Shown here piece after piece: positions 24,106-32,888 of a stretch of 64,000 nucleotides of DNA. Positions within the stretch are counted from its first letter, which is position 1; each line of letters starts with the position of its first letter. Source of the DNA: an uncultured Ferrimonas sp. Its GTDB lineage: Bacteria; Pseudomonadota; Gammaproteobacteria; Enterobacterales; Shewanellaceae. The position numbers and the translations under genes are program-made. The stretch spans positions 111,507-175,506 of the forward strand of contig NZ_CANLCI010000005.1 in NCBI RefSeq assembly GCF_947489035.1, written 5' to 3'. The notes beneath the pieces are model-generated. The model saw only the letters and a program-made list of their open reading frames with translations. It ran no database searches and was not told the DNA's origin.

Positions 24106-26856
24106 ATGTCCGACCAACCTCTGATCCTCGTCGACGGCTCCTCCTATCTGTATCGCGCCTTCCATGCGCCACCGCATCTCACCAACTCCAAAGGCGAGCC
24201 AACGGGTGCGGTATACGGGGTGGTTAACATGCTCCGCAGCCTGTTGCGCCAATATAAGCCGACCCACATGGCGGTGATTTTTGACGCCAAAGGCAAAACC
24301 TTCCGCGACGAAATGTACTCAGAGTACAAGGCACAGCGGCCACCGATGCCCGACGATTTGCGCAGCCAAATTGCGCCGCTGCACGCCATCATTGAAGCGA
24401 TGGGCTTGCCGATGATTGTCGAATCCGGGGTAGAAGCCGATGACGTGATTGGCACCTTGGCTCGTCAAGGCGAAGCCGCCGGTTACGATGTGTTGATCAG
24501 CACCGGCGATAAGGACATGGCGCAGCTGGTGACCGACAAGATCACCTTGGTGAACACCATGACCGACACGGTGCTGGATCCCGCAGGCGTAAAAGAGAAG
24601 TTTGGGGTTGGCCCAGAGCTGATCATCGATCTGCTGGCGATGATGGGCGATAAGGTCGATAACATTCCTGGCTTACCAGGGGTGGGCGAGAAAACCGCCT
24701 TGGCGATGCTGCAAGGGATCGGCAGCTTAGCAACCATCTACCAAGACATTGATGCCGTGGTGCCGCTGGGCTTCCGTGGCAGCAAAACCATGCCGAAGAA
24801 ACTGGCTGAGCACAAAGACGCGGCATTTCTGTCGTACCAACTGGCCACCATTAAGATCGATGTTGAGCTGACCGAGAAACCAGACGATCTGAACATCAAA
24901 GCCGCCGACAACGACAAGCTGGCCGAGCTGTACGGGCAGATGGAGTTCCGGCGCCTGTTAGCGGAAGTGTTAGAAGGTGGCGCGGCAGCCCCCGCCGCGC
25001 AACAGGTGGATGTGCACACCGGCGAAGTGGCCGCCGTTGAGGCGATTGCCACCGACTACCACACCATCTTGACCGAAGCCCAGCTGGATCAATGGATAGC
25101 CAAGCTCAATGGCGCCGAGCTGTACGCCATCGATGCCGAAACCACCAGCCTCGATTACATGACCGCCAAATTGGTGGGCTTGTCGTTCTCGGTTAAAGCC
25201 GGTGAAGCGGCTTACCTGCCTTTGGGCCACGATTACGATGGCGCGCCAGTGCAGTTAGATCTGGCCACCACCTTGGCCAAGTTAAAACCATTGCTGGAAG
25301 ACCACACTCCGAAGAAAGTCGGTCAAAATCTGAAGTACGACATGTCGGTGCTGGCCAATTACGACATCGCCTTAGCTGGGATCGCCTTCGACACCATGCT
25401 GGAGAGCTACTGCTATAACTCCACGGCGGGCAAGCACAACATGGATGACTTGGCGCTGAAATACTTAGGCCACAAGACCATCAAATTTGAAGAGATTGCC
25501 GGCAAAGGCGCCAAGCAAAAAACCTTCAACCAGATTGAGCTGGAACAAGCCGCCCCTTACGCCAGTGAAGACGCCGACATCACCCTGCGCTTGCACCACA
25601 CCTTGCAGCCGTTACTGGCCAGCGAGCCAAGCTGCGAAGCGGTGTTCAACGACATCGAGTTGCCCTTGGTGACGGTCATGTCAGCGATGGAACGCAACGG
25701 CGTGATCGTCGATGGCGATATGCTGCATCAACAAAGCAGCGCCATCGCGGTTCGCTTGGATGAACTGGAAAGCGACGCCCACAACATCGCCGGTGAAGTG
25801 TTCAACTTGAGCTCACCCAAGCAGTTGCAGGCGATCCTATTCGATAAACTGGCGTACCCAGTATTGAAGAAAACCCCGAAAGGGGCGCCATCCACCGCCG
25901 AGGAAGTGCTGCAGGAATTGGCGCAGGATTATCCGCTGCCAAAAATCATCTTAGAGCATCGCTCGCTGGCCAAACTGAAGAACACTTACACCGATAAGCT
26001 GCCGGAGCTGATCAAGCCAAGTGGCCGCATCCACACCAGCTATCATCAAGCGGTCACCGCCACTGGGCGCTTATCCAGCAGCGATCCAAACTTGCAGAAC
26101 ATCCCCATTCGTACCGAAGAGGGCCGCCGTATTCGCCAAGCGTTTATCGCCCCTGAGGGCTGCAAATTGCTGGCGATCGATTACTCGCAAATCGAATTGC
26201 GGATCATGGCGCACCTGTCTGGCGATGATGGCTTGCTGAGCGCCTTTGCCCAAGGCAAAGACATTCACCGCGCCACCGCAGCCGAAGTGTTTGATACCGC
26301 CTTTGATGACGTCACCACCGACATGCGCCGCAAAGCCAAAGCGGTTAACTTTGGCCTGATCTACGGCATGTCTGCCTTTGGCCTCGCCAAGCAGCTCAAC
26401 ATTCCTCGTTATGAAGCGCAGGATTATATCGACCGCTACTTTGCCCGATACCCAGGCGTATTGAAGTACATGGACGACACGCGCGAACAGGCCCACGCTC
26501 AGCAATACGTGGAAACCCTGTTTGGCCGTCGTTTGCACCTGCCGGAGATCAACGCGCGCAATAAGATGCGCCAACAAGCGGCAGAACGAACCGCCATTAA
26601 CGCCCCTATGCAGGGCACCGCTGCCGACATCATTAAGAAAGCGATGTTAGCGGTGCACCAGTATTTGGCCGAGCAAGATCCCGCTGAAATTAAACTGCTG
26701 ATGCAGGTACACGATGAATTGGTGTTTGAAGTGCAGGAAACCGCGGTGGCCAAACATCAGCCTAAATTGGTGGCATTGATGGAAGCGGCCGCCGATTTGG
26801 CGGTGCCATTGATCGCGGAAGCCGGGCTTGGCGCCAATTGGGACGAAGCCCACTAA
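24106..26856 (+). CDS. polA: DNA polymerase I
   Basis: Repair and Okazaki-fragment polymerase, 916 residues. The N-terminal 5'-3' nuclease domain begins [18 protein letters not shown]. The 3'-5' exonuclease domain keeps its metal ligands ([12 protein letters not shown]). The polymerase domain has motif A DYSQIELR (about residue 692), the O-helix [24 protein letters not shown] sequence, and motif C HDELVFEV. The length is close to E. coli Pol I (928). It is followed by spf, as in E. coli. Confidence 0.98.
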   Translation: MSDQPLILVDGSSYLYRAFHAPPHLTNSKGEPTGAVYGVVNMLRSLLRQYKPTHMAVIFDAKGKTFRDEMYSEYKAQRPPMPDDLRSQIAPLHAIIEAMGLPMIVESGVEADDVIGTLARQGEAAGYDVLISTGDKDMAQLVTDKITLVNTMTDTVLDPAGVKEKFGVGPELIIDLLAMMGDKVDNIPGLPGVGEKTALAMLQGIGSLATIYQDIDAVVPLGFRGSKTMPKKLAEHKDAAFLSYQLATIKIDVELTEKPDDLNIKAADNDKLAELYGQMEFRRLLAEVLEGGAAAPAAQQVDVHTGEVAAVEAIATDYHTILTEAQLDQWIAKLNGAELYAIDAETTSLDYMTAKLVGLSFSVKAGEAAYLPLGHDYDGAPVQLDLATTLAKLKPLLEDHTPKKVGQNLKYDMSVLANYDIALAGIAFDTMLESYCYNSTAGKHNMDDLALKYLGHKTIKFEEIAGKGAKQKTFNQIELEQAAPYASEDADITLRLHHTLQPLLASEPSCEAVFNDIELPLVTVMSAMERNGVIVDGDMLHQQSSAIAVRLDELESDAHNIAGEVFNLSSPKQLQAILFDKLAYPVLKKTPKGAPSTAEEVLQELAQDYPLPKIILEHRSLAKLKNTYTDKLPELIKPSGRIHTSYHQAVTATGRLSSSDPNLQNIPIRTEEGRRIRQAFIAPEGCKLLAIDYSQIELRIMAHLSGDDGLLSAFAQGKDIHRATAAEVFDTAFDDVTTDMRRKAKAVNFGLIYGMSAFGLAKQLNIPRYEAQDYIDRYFARYPGVLKYMDDTREQAHAQQYVETLFGRRLHLPEINARNKMRQQAAERTAINAPMQGTAADIIKKAMLAVHQYLAEQDPAEIKLLMQVHDELVFEVQETAVAKHQPKLVALMEAAADLAVPLIAEAGLGANWDEAH

Positions 26857-26868
26857 ATCCGGTTCGAT

Positions 26869-26884
26869 TGTGAGATAAAGCACA
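26869..26884. promoter_or_regulatory. CRP site upstream of spf
   Basis: TGTGA-GATAAA-GCACA matches the CRP consensus TGTGA-N6-TCACA with one mismatch. It lies about 72 bp before the Spot 42 start. In E. coli CRP-cAMP represses spf. Confidence 0.6.
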
Positions 26885-26948
26885 TTTCAACTCATACACC
26901 AATGAAACCACTTTACCCATCAACGCGGGCTTCGTTATGCTTGATGGG

Positions 26949-27099
26949 TAGGGTACAGAGGTAAGATGTTCTATTACTGAACAAAGAGCGTTCGCGCTTT
27001 GGACTTCAGTTCTATCTTTCAAACCTGTTTTTGATCGACCCTTTGGGTTGGTCGCCAAGAATTGGCACCCCGGTCTCCATTGGAGATCGGGGTTTTTTT
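26949..27099 (+). ncRNA. spf: Spot 42 small RNA with an internal hairpin insertion
   Basis: The 5' end is the conserved Spot 42 start GTAGGGTACAGAGGTAAGAT, and CTTTCAAACCT later matches the next conserved block. A terminator stem (27068-27092, CCCCG/CGGGG outer pairs) with seven T closes it. The gene sits between polA and engB as in E. coli. A -10 TATGCT (26936-26941) and -35 TTTACC (26912-26917, 18-bp spacer) precede it. Its 151 nt exceed the usual 109 because 41 nt (26976-27016) are inserted after GTTCTAT, which is duplicated at 27010-27016. The insert folds into a hairpin with a TTCG loop. Spot 42 works with Hfq to repress catabolic and metabolic mRNAs when cAMP is low. Confidence 0.92.
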
Positions 27100-27206
27100 G
27101 TGCCTAAATTTCGCGGCGGTTGCCACAGCGAAGCAAAGCCATTAGTGCCAGTGCGGGTTTAGAGTAATAACTTTAAAGCGACGAAATGTTGCGCTATAGT
27201 AGCGTC

Positions 27207-27315
27207 ATCAAGTCACCCTTCGGGTTGGTTGATATTGTTATCGTTTTAGAAAGCTTCTCCCCATATTAGCTTTTAATGGTCCGGTGCTAAGTACTCTCAG
27301 CACCGGCTTTTTTTT
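27207..27315 (+). ncRNA. Candidate small RNA between spf and engB
   Basis: A strong terminator (CCGGTGCT/AGCACCGG, 27281-27306, then eight T) points away from any gene on its strand, since engB is on the minus strand. Upstream, TTTAAA (27172-27177) and TATAGT (27195-27200) with a 17-bp spacer could form a promoter, giving a transcript of about 109 nt. It has a 5' stem (ATCAA/TTGAT with ACCC/GGGT inside). It contains ACCCTTCGGGTTGGT, close to ACCCTTTGGGTTGGT of the neighbouring spf. No ORF is evident. Confidence 0.5.
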
Positions 27316-27317
27316 GC

Positions 27318-27965
27318 CTATTCCGCCAGCCCAGCTTCAATATCGCTGTGACGCTGGAACCAACCATTCAGCACCCGCAACGCCGGTTCACGGCCAGTGC
27401 CTTTCAAAGAAGAAAACAGCTGAACGGTGATCTCTCCACCCAGCTCAGATAGGTTTTCTTTTACTTTTTTCAATACTTTATTCTTTTCAGACTGCTTCAG
27501 TTTATCGGCTTTGGTCAGCAGCACCAGTACCGGCATTTCGGCCGCAACCCCCCAAGCAATCATGTTGGAATCTAAGTCTTTCAGTGGATGACGCACGTCC
27601 ATCATCACCACTAAGCCACGCAGACACTGACGCTCTTCTAAGTACTGTGCCAGCTTCTCTTGCCACTGCAGTTTCATCTCCAGCGGCACCTTGGCAAAGC
27701 CATATCCCGGCAGGTCAATTAAGCGCCGTTCATCGTCCAACCGAAAGACGTTAATCAGCTGGGTACGACCCGGAGTTTTACTGGTGTGGGCCAAGCCTTT
27801 GTGATCGGTCAGGGTATTTAATGCGCTGGACTTACCCGCATTAGAACGACCGGCAAAAGCGATCTCCATACCCACATCTTCAGGCAGATGGGTAATATCA
27901 GGGGCGCTGGTTACGAAACTCGCCCGGCGAAAATCAACGATTTGATCAGTCACTGTGTTCTCCAA
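27318..27965 (-). CDS. engB: Ribosome biogenesis GTP-binding protein EngB/YihA
   Basis: Essential small GTPase for 50S ribosome assembly, 215 residues. The P-loop is [12 protein letters not shown], followed by [21 protein letters not shown] (G3) and TKADK (G4). The neighbourhood polA-spf-engB is conserved with E. coli. The stop is only 3 bp from the end of the upstream terminator's T-run on the opposite strand. Confidence 0.97.
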   Translation of the reverse strand: MENTVTDQIVDFRRASFVTSAPDITHLPEDVGMEIAFAGRSNAGKSSALNTLTDHKGLAHTSKTPGRTQLINVFRLDDERRLIDLPGYGFAKVPLEMKLQWQEKLAQYLEERQCLRGLVVMMDVRHPLKDLDSNMIAWGVAAEMPVLVLLTKADKLKQSEKNKVLKKVKENLSELGGEITVQLFSSLKGTGREPALRVLNGWFQRHSDIEAGLAE

Positions 27966-28128
27966 TGAGCCAGATCTCAGCCAATCCGGAACTAAGTCTC
28001 AGAATTACGTGGCTATTCGATCTGGATCCAATTTTGTGTAAAATGCTCCGCGCATGCTCCCTCTAGTTTATCAGGCGAGCGATGCAGCAGGGAATCCAAA
28101 CGCGCGCGATACAACAAGTTGGAACGTT

Positions 28129-28755
28129 ATGAAAAAGTTTGCAGTAGTTCTGGCCGCAGCAGCGGCATTTTCCACCCCAACCATGGCCGCGGGCGATGCC
28201 GCCGCAGGTCAAGCCAAAGCGGGCACCTGTGTGGCCTGTCACGGTGCCGATGGCAACAGCCCTATCGATCTGTACCCAAAGCTGGCTGGCCAGCATGAAG
28301 GCTACCTGCTGAAGCAGCTAAAAGATCTGAAACAAGCAGCCATGACCGGCGGCAAAGAGGGTCGTAATGATCCGGTAATGAGCCCAATGGCAATGATGCT
28401 GGCAACCGAGCAAGACATGGCTGACGTCGCCGCGTACTTTGCTAGCCAAAAAGTCAGTGCTGGCAGCGCCGCCGATGCAGAGGTTATCGCCGCAGGTGAG
28501 AAACTCTACTTAGGTGGTGATCCAGAGCGTCAGATTACCGCTTGTGTCGCCTGTCACGGCGTGACGGGCCAAGGCATGGAGATGGCTGGCTACCCAGCCT
28601 TAGCCGGTCAACACGGTGGCTACATTAAAGGTCAGTTGCAGAAGTTCCGTAGCGGTGCCCGTAACAACGACATGAACGGCATGATGAGCGACATATCTAA
28701 GCGTCTGAGCGACGACGACATCGCCGCATTAGCGCAGTACCTGAACGCCAAATAA
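28129..28755 (+). CDS. Cytochrome c4
   Basis: Di-haem periplasmic c-type cytochrome that carries electrons to terminal oxidases or other acceptors. The signal peptide is MKKFAVVLAAAAAFSTPTMA. Two CXXCH sites occur, CVACHGADG (about residue 36) and CVACHGVTG (about residue 140), one in each homologous half; methionines in the PVMSPMA and NDMNGMM segments are candidate axial ligands. It has 208 residues, normal for the family. I chose the ATG at 28129, which gives a clean signal peptide; GGAA precedes it. Confidence 0.94.
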   Translation: MKKFAVVLAAAAAFSTPTMAAGDAAAGQAKAGTCVACHGADGNSPIDLYPKLAGQHEGYLLKQLKDLKQAAMTGGKEGRNDPVMSPMAMMLATEQDMADVAAYFASQKVSAGSAADAEVIAAGEKLYLGGDPERQITACVACHGVTGQGMEMAGYPALAGQHGGYIKGQLQKFRSGARNNDMNGMMSDISKRLSDDDIAALAQYLNAK

Positions 28756-28774
28756 TGGCACTGTAATGCCAGCA

Positions 28775-28803
28775 AAAGGAGGCCGATTGGCCTCCTTTTT
28801 TGT
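28775..28803 (+). terminator. Intrinsic terminator after cytochrome c4
   Basis: AAAGGAGGCC/GGCCTCCTTT stem with a GATT loop, ending in a T-run. Confidence 0.93.
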
Positions 28804-29073
28804 TTTTCAAACAAGGCGTTTTACCTGAATTGTTCAAAATTCACCAAGTAAAGCCTAGGTTTTTGCTCAAGCTTTGGTAATTGATGCTTTTTACATCGCT
28901 TTAGCTTTGTAAGAGATCGACCACATTGAGGTTACGACATTTGCATTTGTTTGCGGCCGGGTTTAGACAAAAGTCTAATCATTTCAACAAGGTGAATATT
29001 TAACAATTTTTCGTGAGTTAAATCACTGTGTAAAAAAAGTTGCGATCCAGTTCAAAGTGGGTAAAGTGTTGCT
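28804..29073 (+). promoter_or_regulatory. Promoter region of the CsrB-like RNA
   Basis: 270 A/T-rich bases without a gene. TGTAAGAGAT at 28908-28917 matches the left half of the GacA/UvrY box (TGTAAG-N6-CTTACA); the right half is poor. A promoter TTGCGA (29040-29045) and TAAAGT (29062-29067) with a 16-bp spacer predicts a start near 29074. The half-box then lies about 160 bp upstream, a position like that in E. coli csrB. Confidence 0.55.
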
Positions 29074-29450
29074 CAAACAAGAGTTGGCAACACTGAAGCG
29101 CAAGCGACAGGCCCACAGGAAGTGAGCACCGGAAGCCAACCTGTTAGGACAACAGACAGGCCGTAAGAGCCTGCCCCCCATGGACTGGGACAACACGGAA
29201 GTGTTTTGTTTATCGTCAGGATGACGAGCTCGCCGCAGACTGGCTGAGTAACGAAAAGGACGACATCCACTTAAGGATGAATAAGAAAGTGTCAGGAATG
29301 ACCGAAAACAACATTTATTGCATGGAAGCACACAACAATAAATGGATGTAAGACCGGGAACGTCTCTAAGCAGGTAAGGATGCCTGGTAAAAAATTTGGA
29401 GGAGTGTCTTTTGGCACCAATAGGCGACAGAGCATTCTGTCGCCTTTTTT
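29074..29450 (+). ncRNA. csrB: CsrB-like CsrA-sequestering RNA
   Basis: About 377 nt with 16 GGA triplets and no gene, ending in a strong terminator (GGCGACAGA/TCTGTCGCC, 29423-29444, then six T). Many GGA are in hairpin loops, the form CsrA binds: AACAC-GGAA-GTGTT at 29192-29205, CGTCA-GGA-TGACG at 29214-29226, GTCA-GGAA-TGAC at 29291-29302. E. coli CsrB is 369 nt with a similar layout. It would titrate CsrA and so relieve its translational repression of carbon storage, motility and biofilm genes. The 5' end is predicted from the promoter. Confidence 0.88.
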
Positions 29451-29500
29451 ATTGGCTCCTTGATATACTCGGCTTACTACCGCTCTTGCTAGGAACGTCC

Positions 29501-30136
29501 ATGCTCTGCCCGCTGTGCCAGCACCCCAAACCGCATCATTATCATCAAGATAAGCGTCGCCATTATTTTCAATGTCCACAGTGCCAGCTGGTGTTTGCTG
29601 ATCCCGCCACATTGCTGCCCGCCAGCGCCGAAAAGCAGGTGTACGACCAACATCAAAATGATCCCGACGACCAAGGCTACCGTAAGTTCTTAAATCGCTT
29701 AGCCGAGCCACTGTTAGAGCGACTGCCGCTACAGCAGCAGGGCTTAGACTTTGGTTGTGGCCCTGGGCCAACGTTGTCGTTGATGATGGCGGAAGCTGGC
29801 CATGAGGTGGCCCTGTACGATCCCTACTTCCAACCGGATCGCAGCCCGCTAAAGCAGCAGTACCACTTTGTCACCTGCACCGAAGCGATAGAGCACTTTT
29901 ACCAGCCCAGACGCGAATGGCACCTGTTACTGCAGTTACTTCAGCCTGGGGGTTATCTGGGGATCATGACAAAATTGGTCCGCAATAAAGACGCCTTTGC
30001 CCGCTGGCATTACAAGAACGATCCAACGCACGTCAGCTTCTTCAGTGAAGCAACCTTCGCCTATTTGGCCAAACAACACGATTTGCGCCTAGAAATCCTC
30101 GGTAGCGACGTCATTCTGCTGCAAAAATCAGCATAA
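29501..30136 (+). CDS. Class I SAM-dependent methyltransferase with N-terminal zinc ribbon
   Basis: A 211-residue protein. CPLCQHPK and CPQCQLVF near the N-terminus form a zinc ribbon, then a methyltransferase fold with motif I GLDFGCGPGPTLSLMMAEAGH (shortened here: DFGCGPGP) and CTEAIEHFYQP. This combination is common in methyltransferases of unknown substrate. AGGA lies 6 nt before the ATG at 29501; the frame is open further left but only within the csrB terminator. Confidence 0.85.
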   Translation: MLCPLCQHPKPHHYHQDKRRHYFQCPQCQLVFADPATLLPASAEKQVYDQHQNDPDDQGYRKFLNRLAEPLLERLPLQQQGLDFGCGPGPTLSLMMAEAGHEVALYDPYFQPDRSPLKQQYHFVTCTEAIEHFYQPRREWHLLLQLLQPGGYLGIMTKLVRNKDAFARWHYKNDPTHVSFFSEATFAYLAKQHDLRLEILGSDVILLQKSA

Positions 30137-30174
30137 TCTGGTAGAGTCGCCCGCCCAAACGGAGACAGACCCCC

Positions 30175-30711
30175 ATGACCCGAGCAAAACGATCTCGAAA
30201 AGTGAACACCAACGGCCCTGCCCGCCCACCTCGGGAAAAGAAGCAGGCCGATGTTAAAAAGAGCAAAAAGAACGTCAAAGGCCAAGCCACTGGCAGCCGT
30301 TACAGCGGTAAAGAAGTGCAAGATGCCGTGACTGGCGCCAACGTGATCAAGAAAGACCCACGTTTAGGCAGCAAAAAGCCAATCGCCTTGGTGGTGGATA
30401 AGCCACAAGCCGCACCAAGCAAACCACAGCTGAGCCCAGAAAAAGAGCTGGCACAACTGGAAAGCAACCCACGCTTAACCCAGTTGCTGGACAAATTGGA
30501 AGGCGGCGAACTGTTATCGCAAGCCGATCAATTCTGGCTGGATAGCACCTTGGCGCGCATTGCGGTGTTGATGGACATCTTGGGGATCAGCGACGATCTG
30601 CCACAAGAGCCAGTCTCTGCCCCCGCAGCAGCACCAAAGGCCGACAGCGAACAGGATCTGTTTGACCAGTTCGAACAAGGCAGCGATCTGCTCGACCAAT
30701 TTAAAGACTAA
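30175..30711 (+). CDS. yihI: Der GTPase-activating protein YihI
   Basis: Stimulates GTP hydrolysis by Der (EngA) and so tunes 50S ribosome assembly. The 178-residue protein has a very basic N-terminus (RAKRSRKVNTNGPARPPREKK) and an acidic C-terminus (SEQDLFDQFEQGSDLLDQFKD). The central helical part NPRLTQLLDKLEGGELLSQADQFWLD is typical. In E. coli yihI sits next to hemN, as it does here. Confidence 0.94.
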   Translation: MTRAKRSRKVNTNGPARPPREKKQADVKKSKKNVKGQATGSRYSGKEVQDAVTGANVIKKDPRLGSKKPIALVVDKPQAAPSKPQLSPEKELAQLESNPRLTQLLDKLEGGELLSQADQFWLDSTLARIAVLMDILGISDDLPQEPVSAPAAAPKADSEQDLFDQFEQGSDLLDQFKD

Positions 30712-30732
30712 GCCTGCGCAGGAGAGGCCATC

Positions 30733-31200
30733 ATGTCCCTACAAGGAAGTTTACTGCTCGCGGCTCTGATCGTCATTGCCGCCCTGAGTGCCTACGCCAT
30801 CAAACTGTGGCGCCAAGTGGCCGAGCAACAGCGCCAACGCGACGCCAAAATCAGCGAGCGTCAGTTGTTGTTGCAGGATCAGATCCAGCAGATCGCCAAA
30901 GCGGCCGAAGCCGAACAATGCCAAGCGGCCGAAGCGGCTTTGCGCTTAGTCAATTTGTTGCGTGCCATTCCCGGCACCGAGCAAGCACAGTTAGCCGCAC
31001 AGTTTCCGCACTTGCACGCGCTGTACGATGCCATCAGCGACCAACCGATTTTGGAAGCGCGCAAAGCGTTGGATAAAAAGGAGCGTCGCCGCTTGGATCG
31101 CGAGCTTGAGTTGCAGCAAAGTAAGTTAGGCCCCGCCATCGCAGCGGATCTGGCCATCCTGACTGACGCCAGCTGGAGCGCCAAGTCGTTACAGCAATAA
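30733..31200 (+). CDS. DUF2489 membrane-anchored protein
   Basis: A 155-residue protein of unknown function. One N-terminal membrane helix (LLLAALIVIAALSAYAIKL) is followed by a charged, probably coiled-coil region to about residue 90. It matches DUF2489, whose genes recur between yihI and hemN in Vibrio and Shewanella relatives. It starts 21 bp after yihI with AGGAGAGG upstream, so it is cotranscribed. Confidence 0.85.
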   Translation: MSLQGSLLLAALIVIAALSAYAIKLWRQVAEQQRQRDAKISERQLLLQDQIQQIAKAAEAEQCQAAEAALRLVNLLRAIPGTEQAQLAAQFPHLHALYDAISDQPILEARKALDKKERRRLDRELELQQSKLGPAIAADLAILTDASWSAKSLQQ

Positions 31201-31207
31201 CTCCGCC

Positions 31208-31254
31208 AATCACAAGCTGATGCTTAAGGCGAGGCCGCAGCTAGGCTTGTGATT
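31208..31254 (+). terminator. Possible terminator after the DUF2489 gene
   Basis: AATCACAAGC/GCTTGTGATT 10-bp arms with a 27-nt loop and only a short T-run. A weak candidate. Confidence 0.4.
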
Positions 31255-31365
31255 TGTTGAGCTTGATCCCACCTTGTAAAGAACGGTAACAAACCCCTTC
31301 GTCAAAGCGTGTCGATACCTCCGAAAAGGGGCATAATCGAACGTGAAGTCATGAGGAGAGCCCAA

Positions 31366-32736
31366 GTGCAGGACAAGATCAGTTGGAACCAAGCGTTGAT
31401 TGAGAAGTATAACTACTCCGGTCCACGCTACACCTCCTACCCAACCGCGGTAGAGTTTCATAAAGAGTTCAGCGAGCAAGATTTAGCGCAAGCCATTGTC
31501 GGCTCTGATAAAGAGACGCTGTCGCTCTACATCCATGTGCCGTTTTGTCACAAGCTGTGTTACTACTGCGGCTGCAACAAGATCATTACTCGTCACGCCC
31601 ACAAAGCGGATCAGTACCTGGACTACCTTGAGCGCGAAATCAAAGCCCGCGCCCCTCACTTCAAGCACTTAACCGTTACCCAGATGCACTGGGGCGGCGG
31701 CACTCCGACCTTCTTAAGCCCGGCTCAGATCCGCCGCTTAACCGGGTTACTGAAGCACGAATTTAACTTTGCCGAGCAAGGTGAATTTTCGATTGAGATT
31801 GACCCTCGTGAAGTGGAGATCTCAACCTTAGACGTACTGGCGGAAGTGGGCTTTAACCGCATCTCGGTCGGCGTTCAGGACTTCAATAAGAAAGTGCAGC
31901 AAGCGGTTAACCGCGAGCAAGACGAACAATTTATCTTTGATCTGCTTAAAGCGGCCAAAGAGAAAGGCTTTAGCTCCACCAACGTTGATCTGATCTACGG
32001 CTTGCCGCATCAAACGCCGGAAAGCTTCAACGAAACCTTGGAGCGGATTAAAGAGCTGGCACCGGATCGCTTAAGCGTATTCAACTACGCCCACCTGCCG
32101 CACCGTTTTGCCGCCCAGCGTAAGATCCACGATGAAGATCTGCCAACCCCACAGCAGAAGCTGAAACTGTTGGAAAACAGCATCAACATCCTGACGGCTG
32201 ACGGCTACCAGTTTATCGGCATGGATCACTTTGCTAAGCCCGATGACGAATTAGCCAAGCTGCAGCGCGCCGGTAAGTTGCACCGCAACTTCCAAGGCTA
32301 CACCACCCAACCAGACGCCGATCTGCTGGGCTTGGGCGCCTCTGCGATCTCGAGCATTGGCAACGCCTACGCGCAAAACGCCGTGGATCTAAAAGATTAC
32401 TACAGCACCATTGATGAACAGGGCACCGCCTTGGTTAAAGGCTGCTCGCTGGAGCGGGACGACTTTATCCGTCGCGCCGTCATCAAACAGCTGATCTGCC
32501 ATTTCGAAATGGACAAGAGCGTGATCGAGCGCGATTGGGACATCAATTTCGATGACTATTTCGATGCCGATCTGAAGCTGCTGCAAACCTTCGTTGATGA
32601 CGAACTGGTTGAGCTGGATGGCAGCATCATCCGCGTTACCGCCCAAGGCAATCTGCTGATCCGCAACATCTGCATGTGCTTCGATCGCTACATGCGTGAA
32701 AAAGCCCGCCAGCAGCAATTTAGCCGCGTGATCTAA
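31366..32736 (+). CDS. hemN: Oxygen-independent coproporphyrinogen III dehydrogenase
   Basis: Radical SAM haem biosynthesis enzyme for anaerobic growth, converting coproporphyrinogen III to protoporphyrinogen IX. The 456-residue protein shows GPRYTSYPTA and the cluster motif HVPFCHKLCYYCGCNK with all four HemN cysteines. The start is a GTG at 31366, with GAGGAG 7 nt upstream, giving MQDKISWNQALIEKYNYSG, which aligns with the E. coli N-terminus. An ATG 15 bp earlier overlaps that site. E. coli HemN has 457 residues. Confidence 0.95.
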   Translation: MQDKISWNQALIEKYNYSGPRYTSYPTAVEFHKEFSEQDLAQAIVGSDKETLSLYIHVPFCHKLCYYCGCNKIITRHAHKADQYLDYLEREIKARAPHFKHLTVTQMHWGGGTPTFLSPAQIRRLTGLLKHEFNFAEQGEFSIEIDPREVEISTLDVLAEVGFNRISVGVQDFNKKVQQAVNREQDEQFIFDLLKAAKEKGFSSTNVDLIYGLPHQTPESFNETLERIKELAPDRLSVFNYAHLPHRFAAQRKIHDEDLPTPQQKLKLLENSINILTADGYQFIGMDHFAKPDDELAKLQRAGKLHRNFQGYTTQPDADLLGLGASAISSIGNAYAQNAVDLKDYYSTIDEQGTALVKGCSLERDDFIRRAVIKQLICHFEMDKSVIERDWDINFDDYFDADLKLLQTFVDDELVELDGSIIRVTAQGNLLIRNICMCFDRYMREKARQQQFSRVI

Positions 32737-32757
32737 ACGCCGTTTCGTTCTGTTGCC

Positions 32758-32825
32758 ACAACGGCGCCCTAATCGGCGCCGTTGTTGTCTCTGCTGTTCG
32801 GCCTGCCGAACAGCACCGCTTTTGT
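32758..32825 (+). terminator. Tandem hairpins after hemN
   Basis: An 11-bp perfect stem (ACAACGGCGCC/GGCGCCGTTGT, 32758-32785) and a 9-bp stem (GCTGTTCGG/CCGAACAGC, 32793-32814), the second followed shortly by TTTT. Probably the hemN terminator. Confidence 0.6.
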
Positions 32826-32888
32826 GTTCCGCGAAACGCTTTCGTACACTGCTTGGCACATCTCCATTTCATGCCAAGGATCCGGTAC

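Noticed and set aside
28891..28912. TTACA-N12-TGTAA inverted repeat as a full GacA box
   Set aside because: The arms are in the opposite order to the GacA consensus; only the TGTAAG half-box was kept.
29396..29500. N-terminal extension of the methyltransferase
   Set aside because: It lies in the terminator of the CsrB-like RNA; the ATG at 29501 has a good ribosome binding site.
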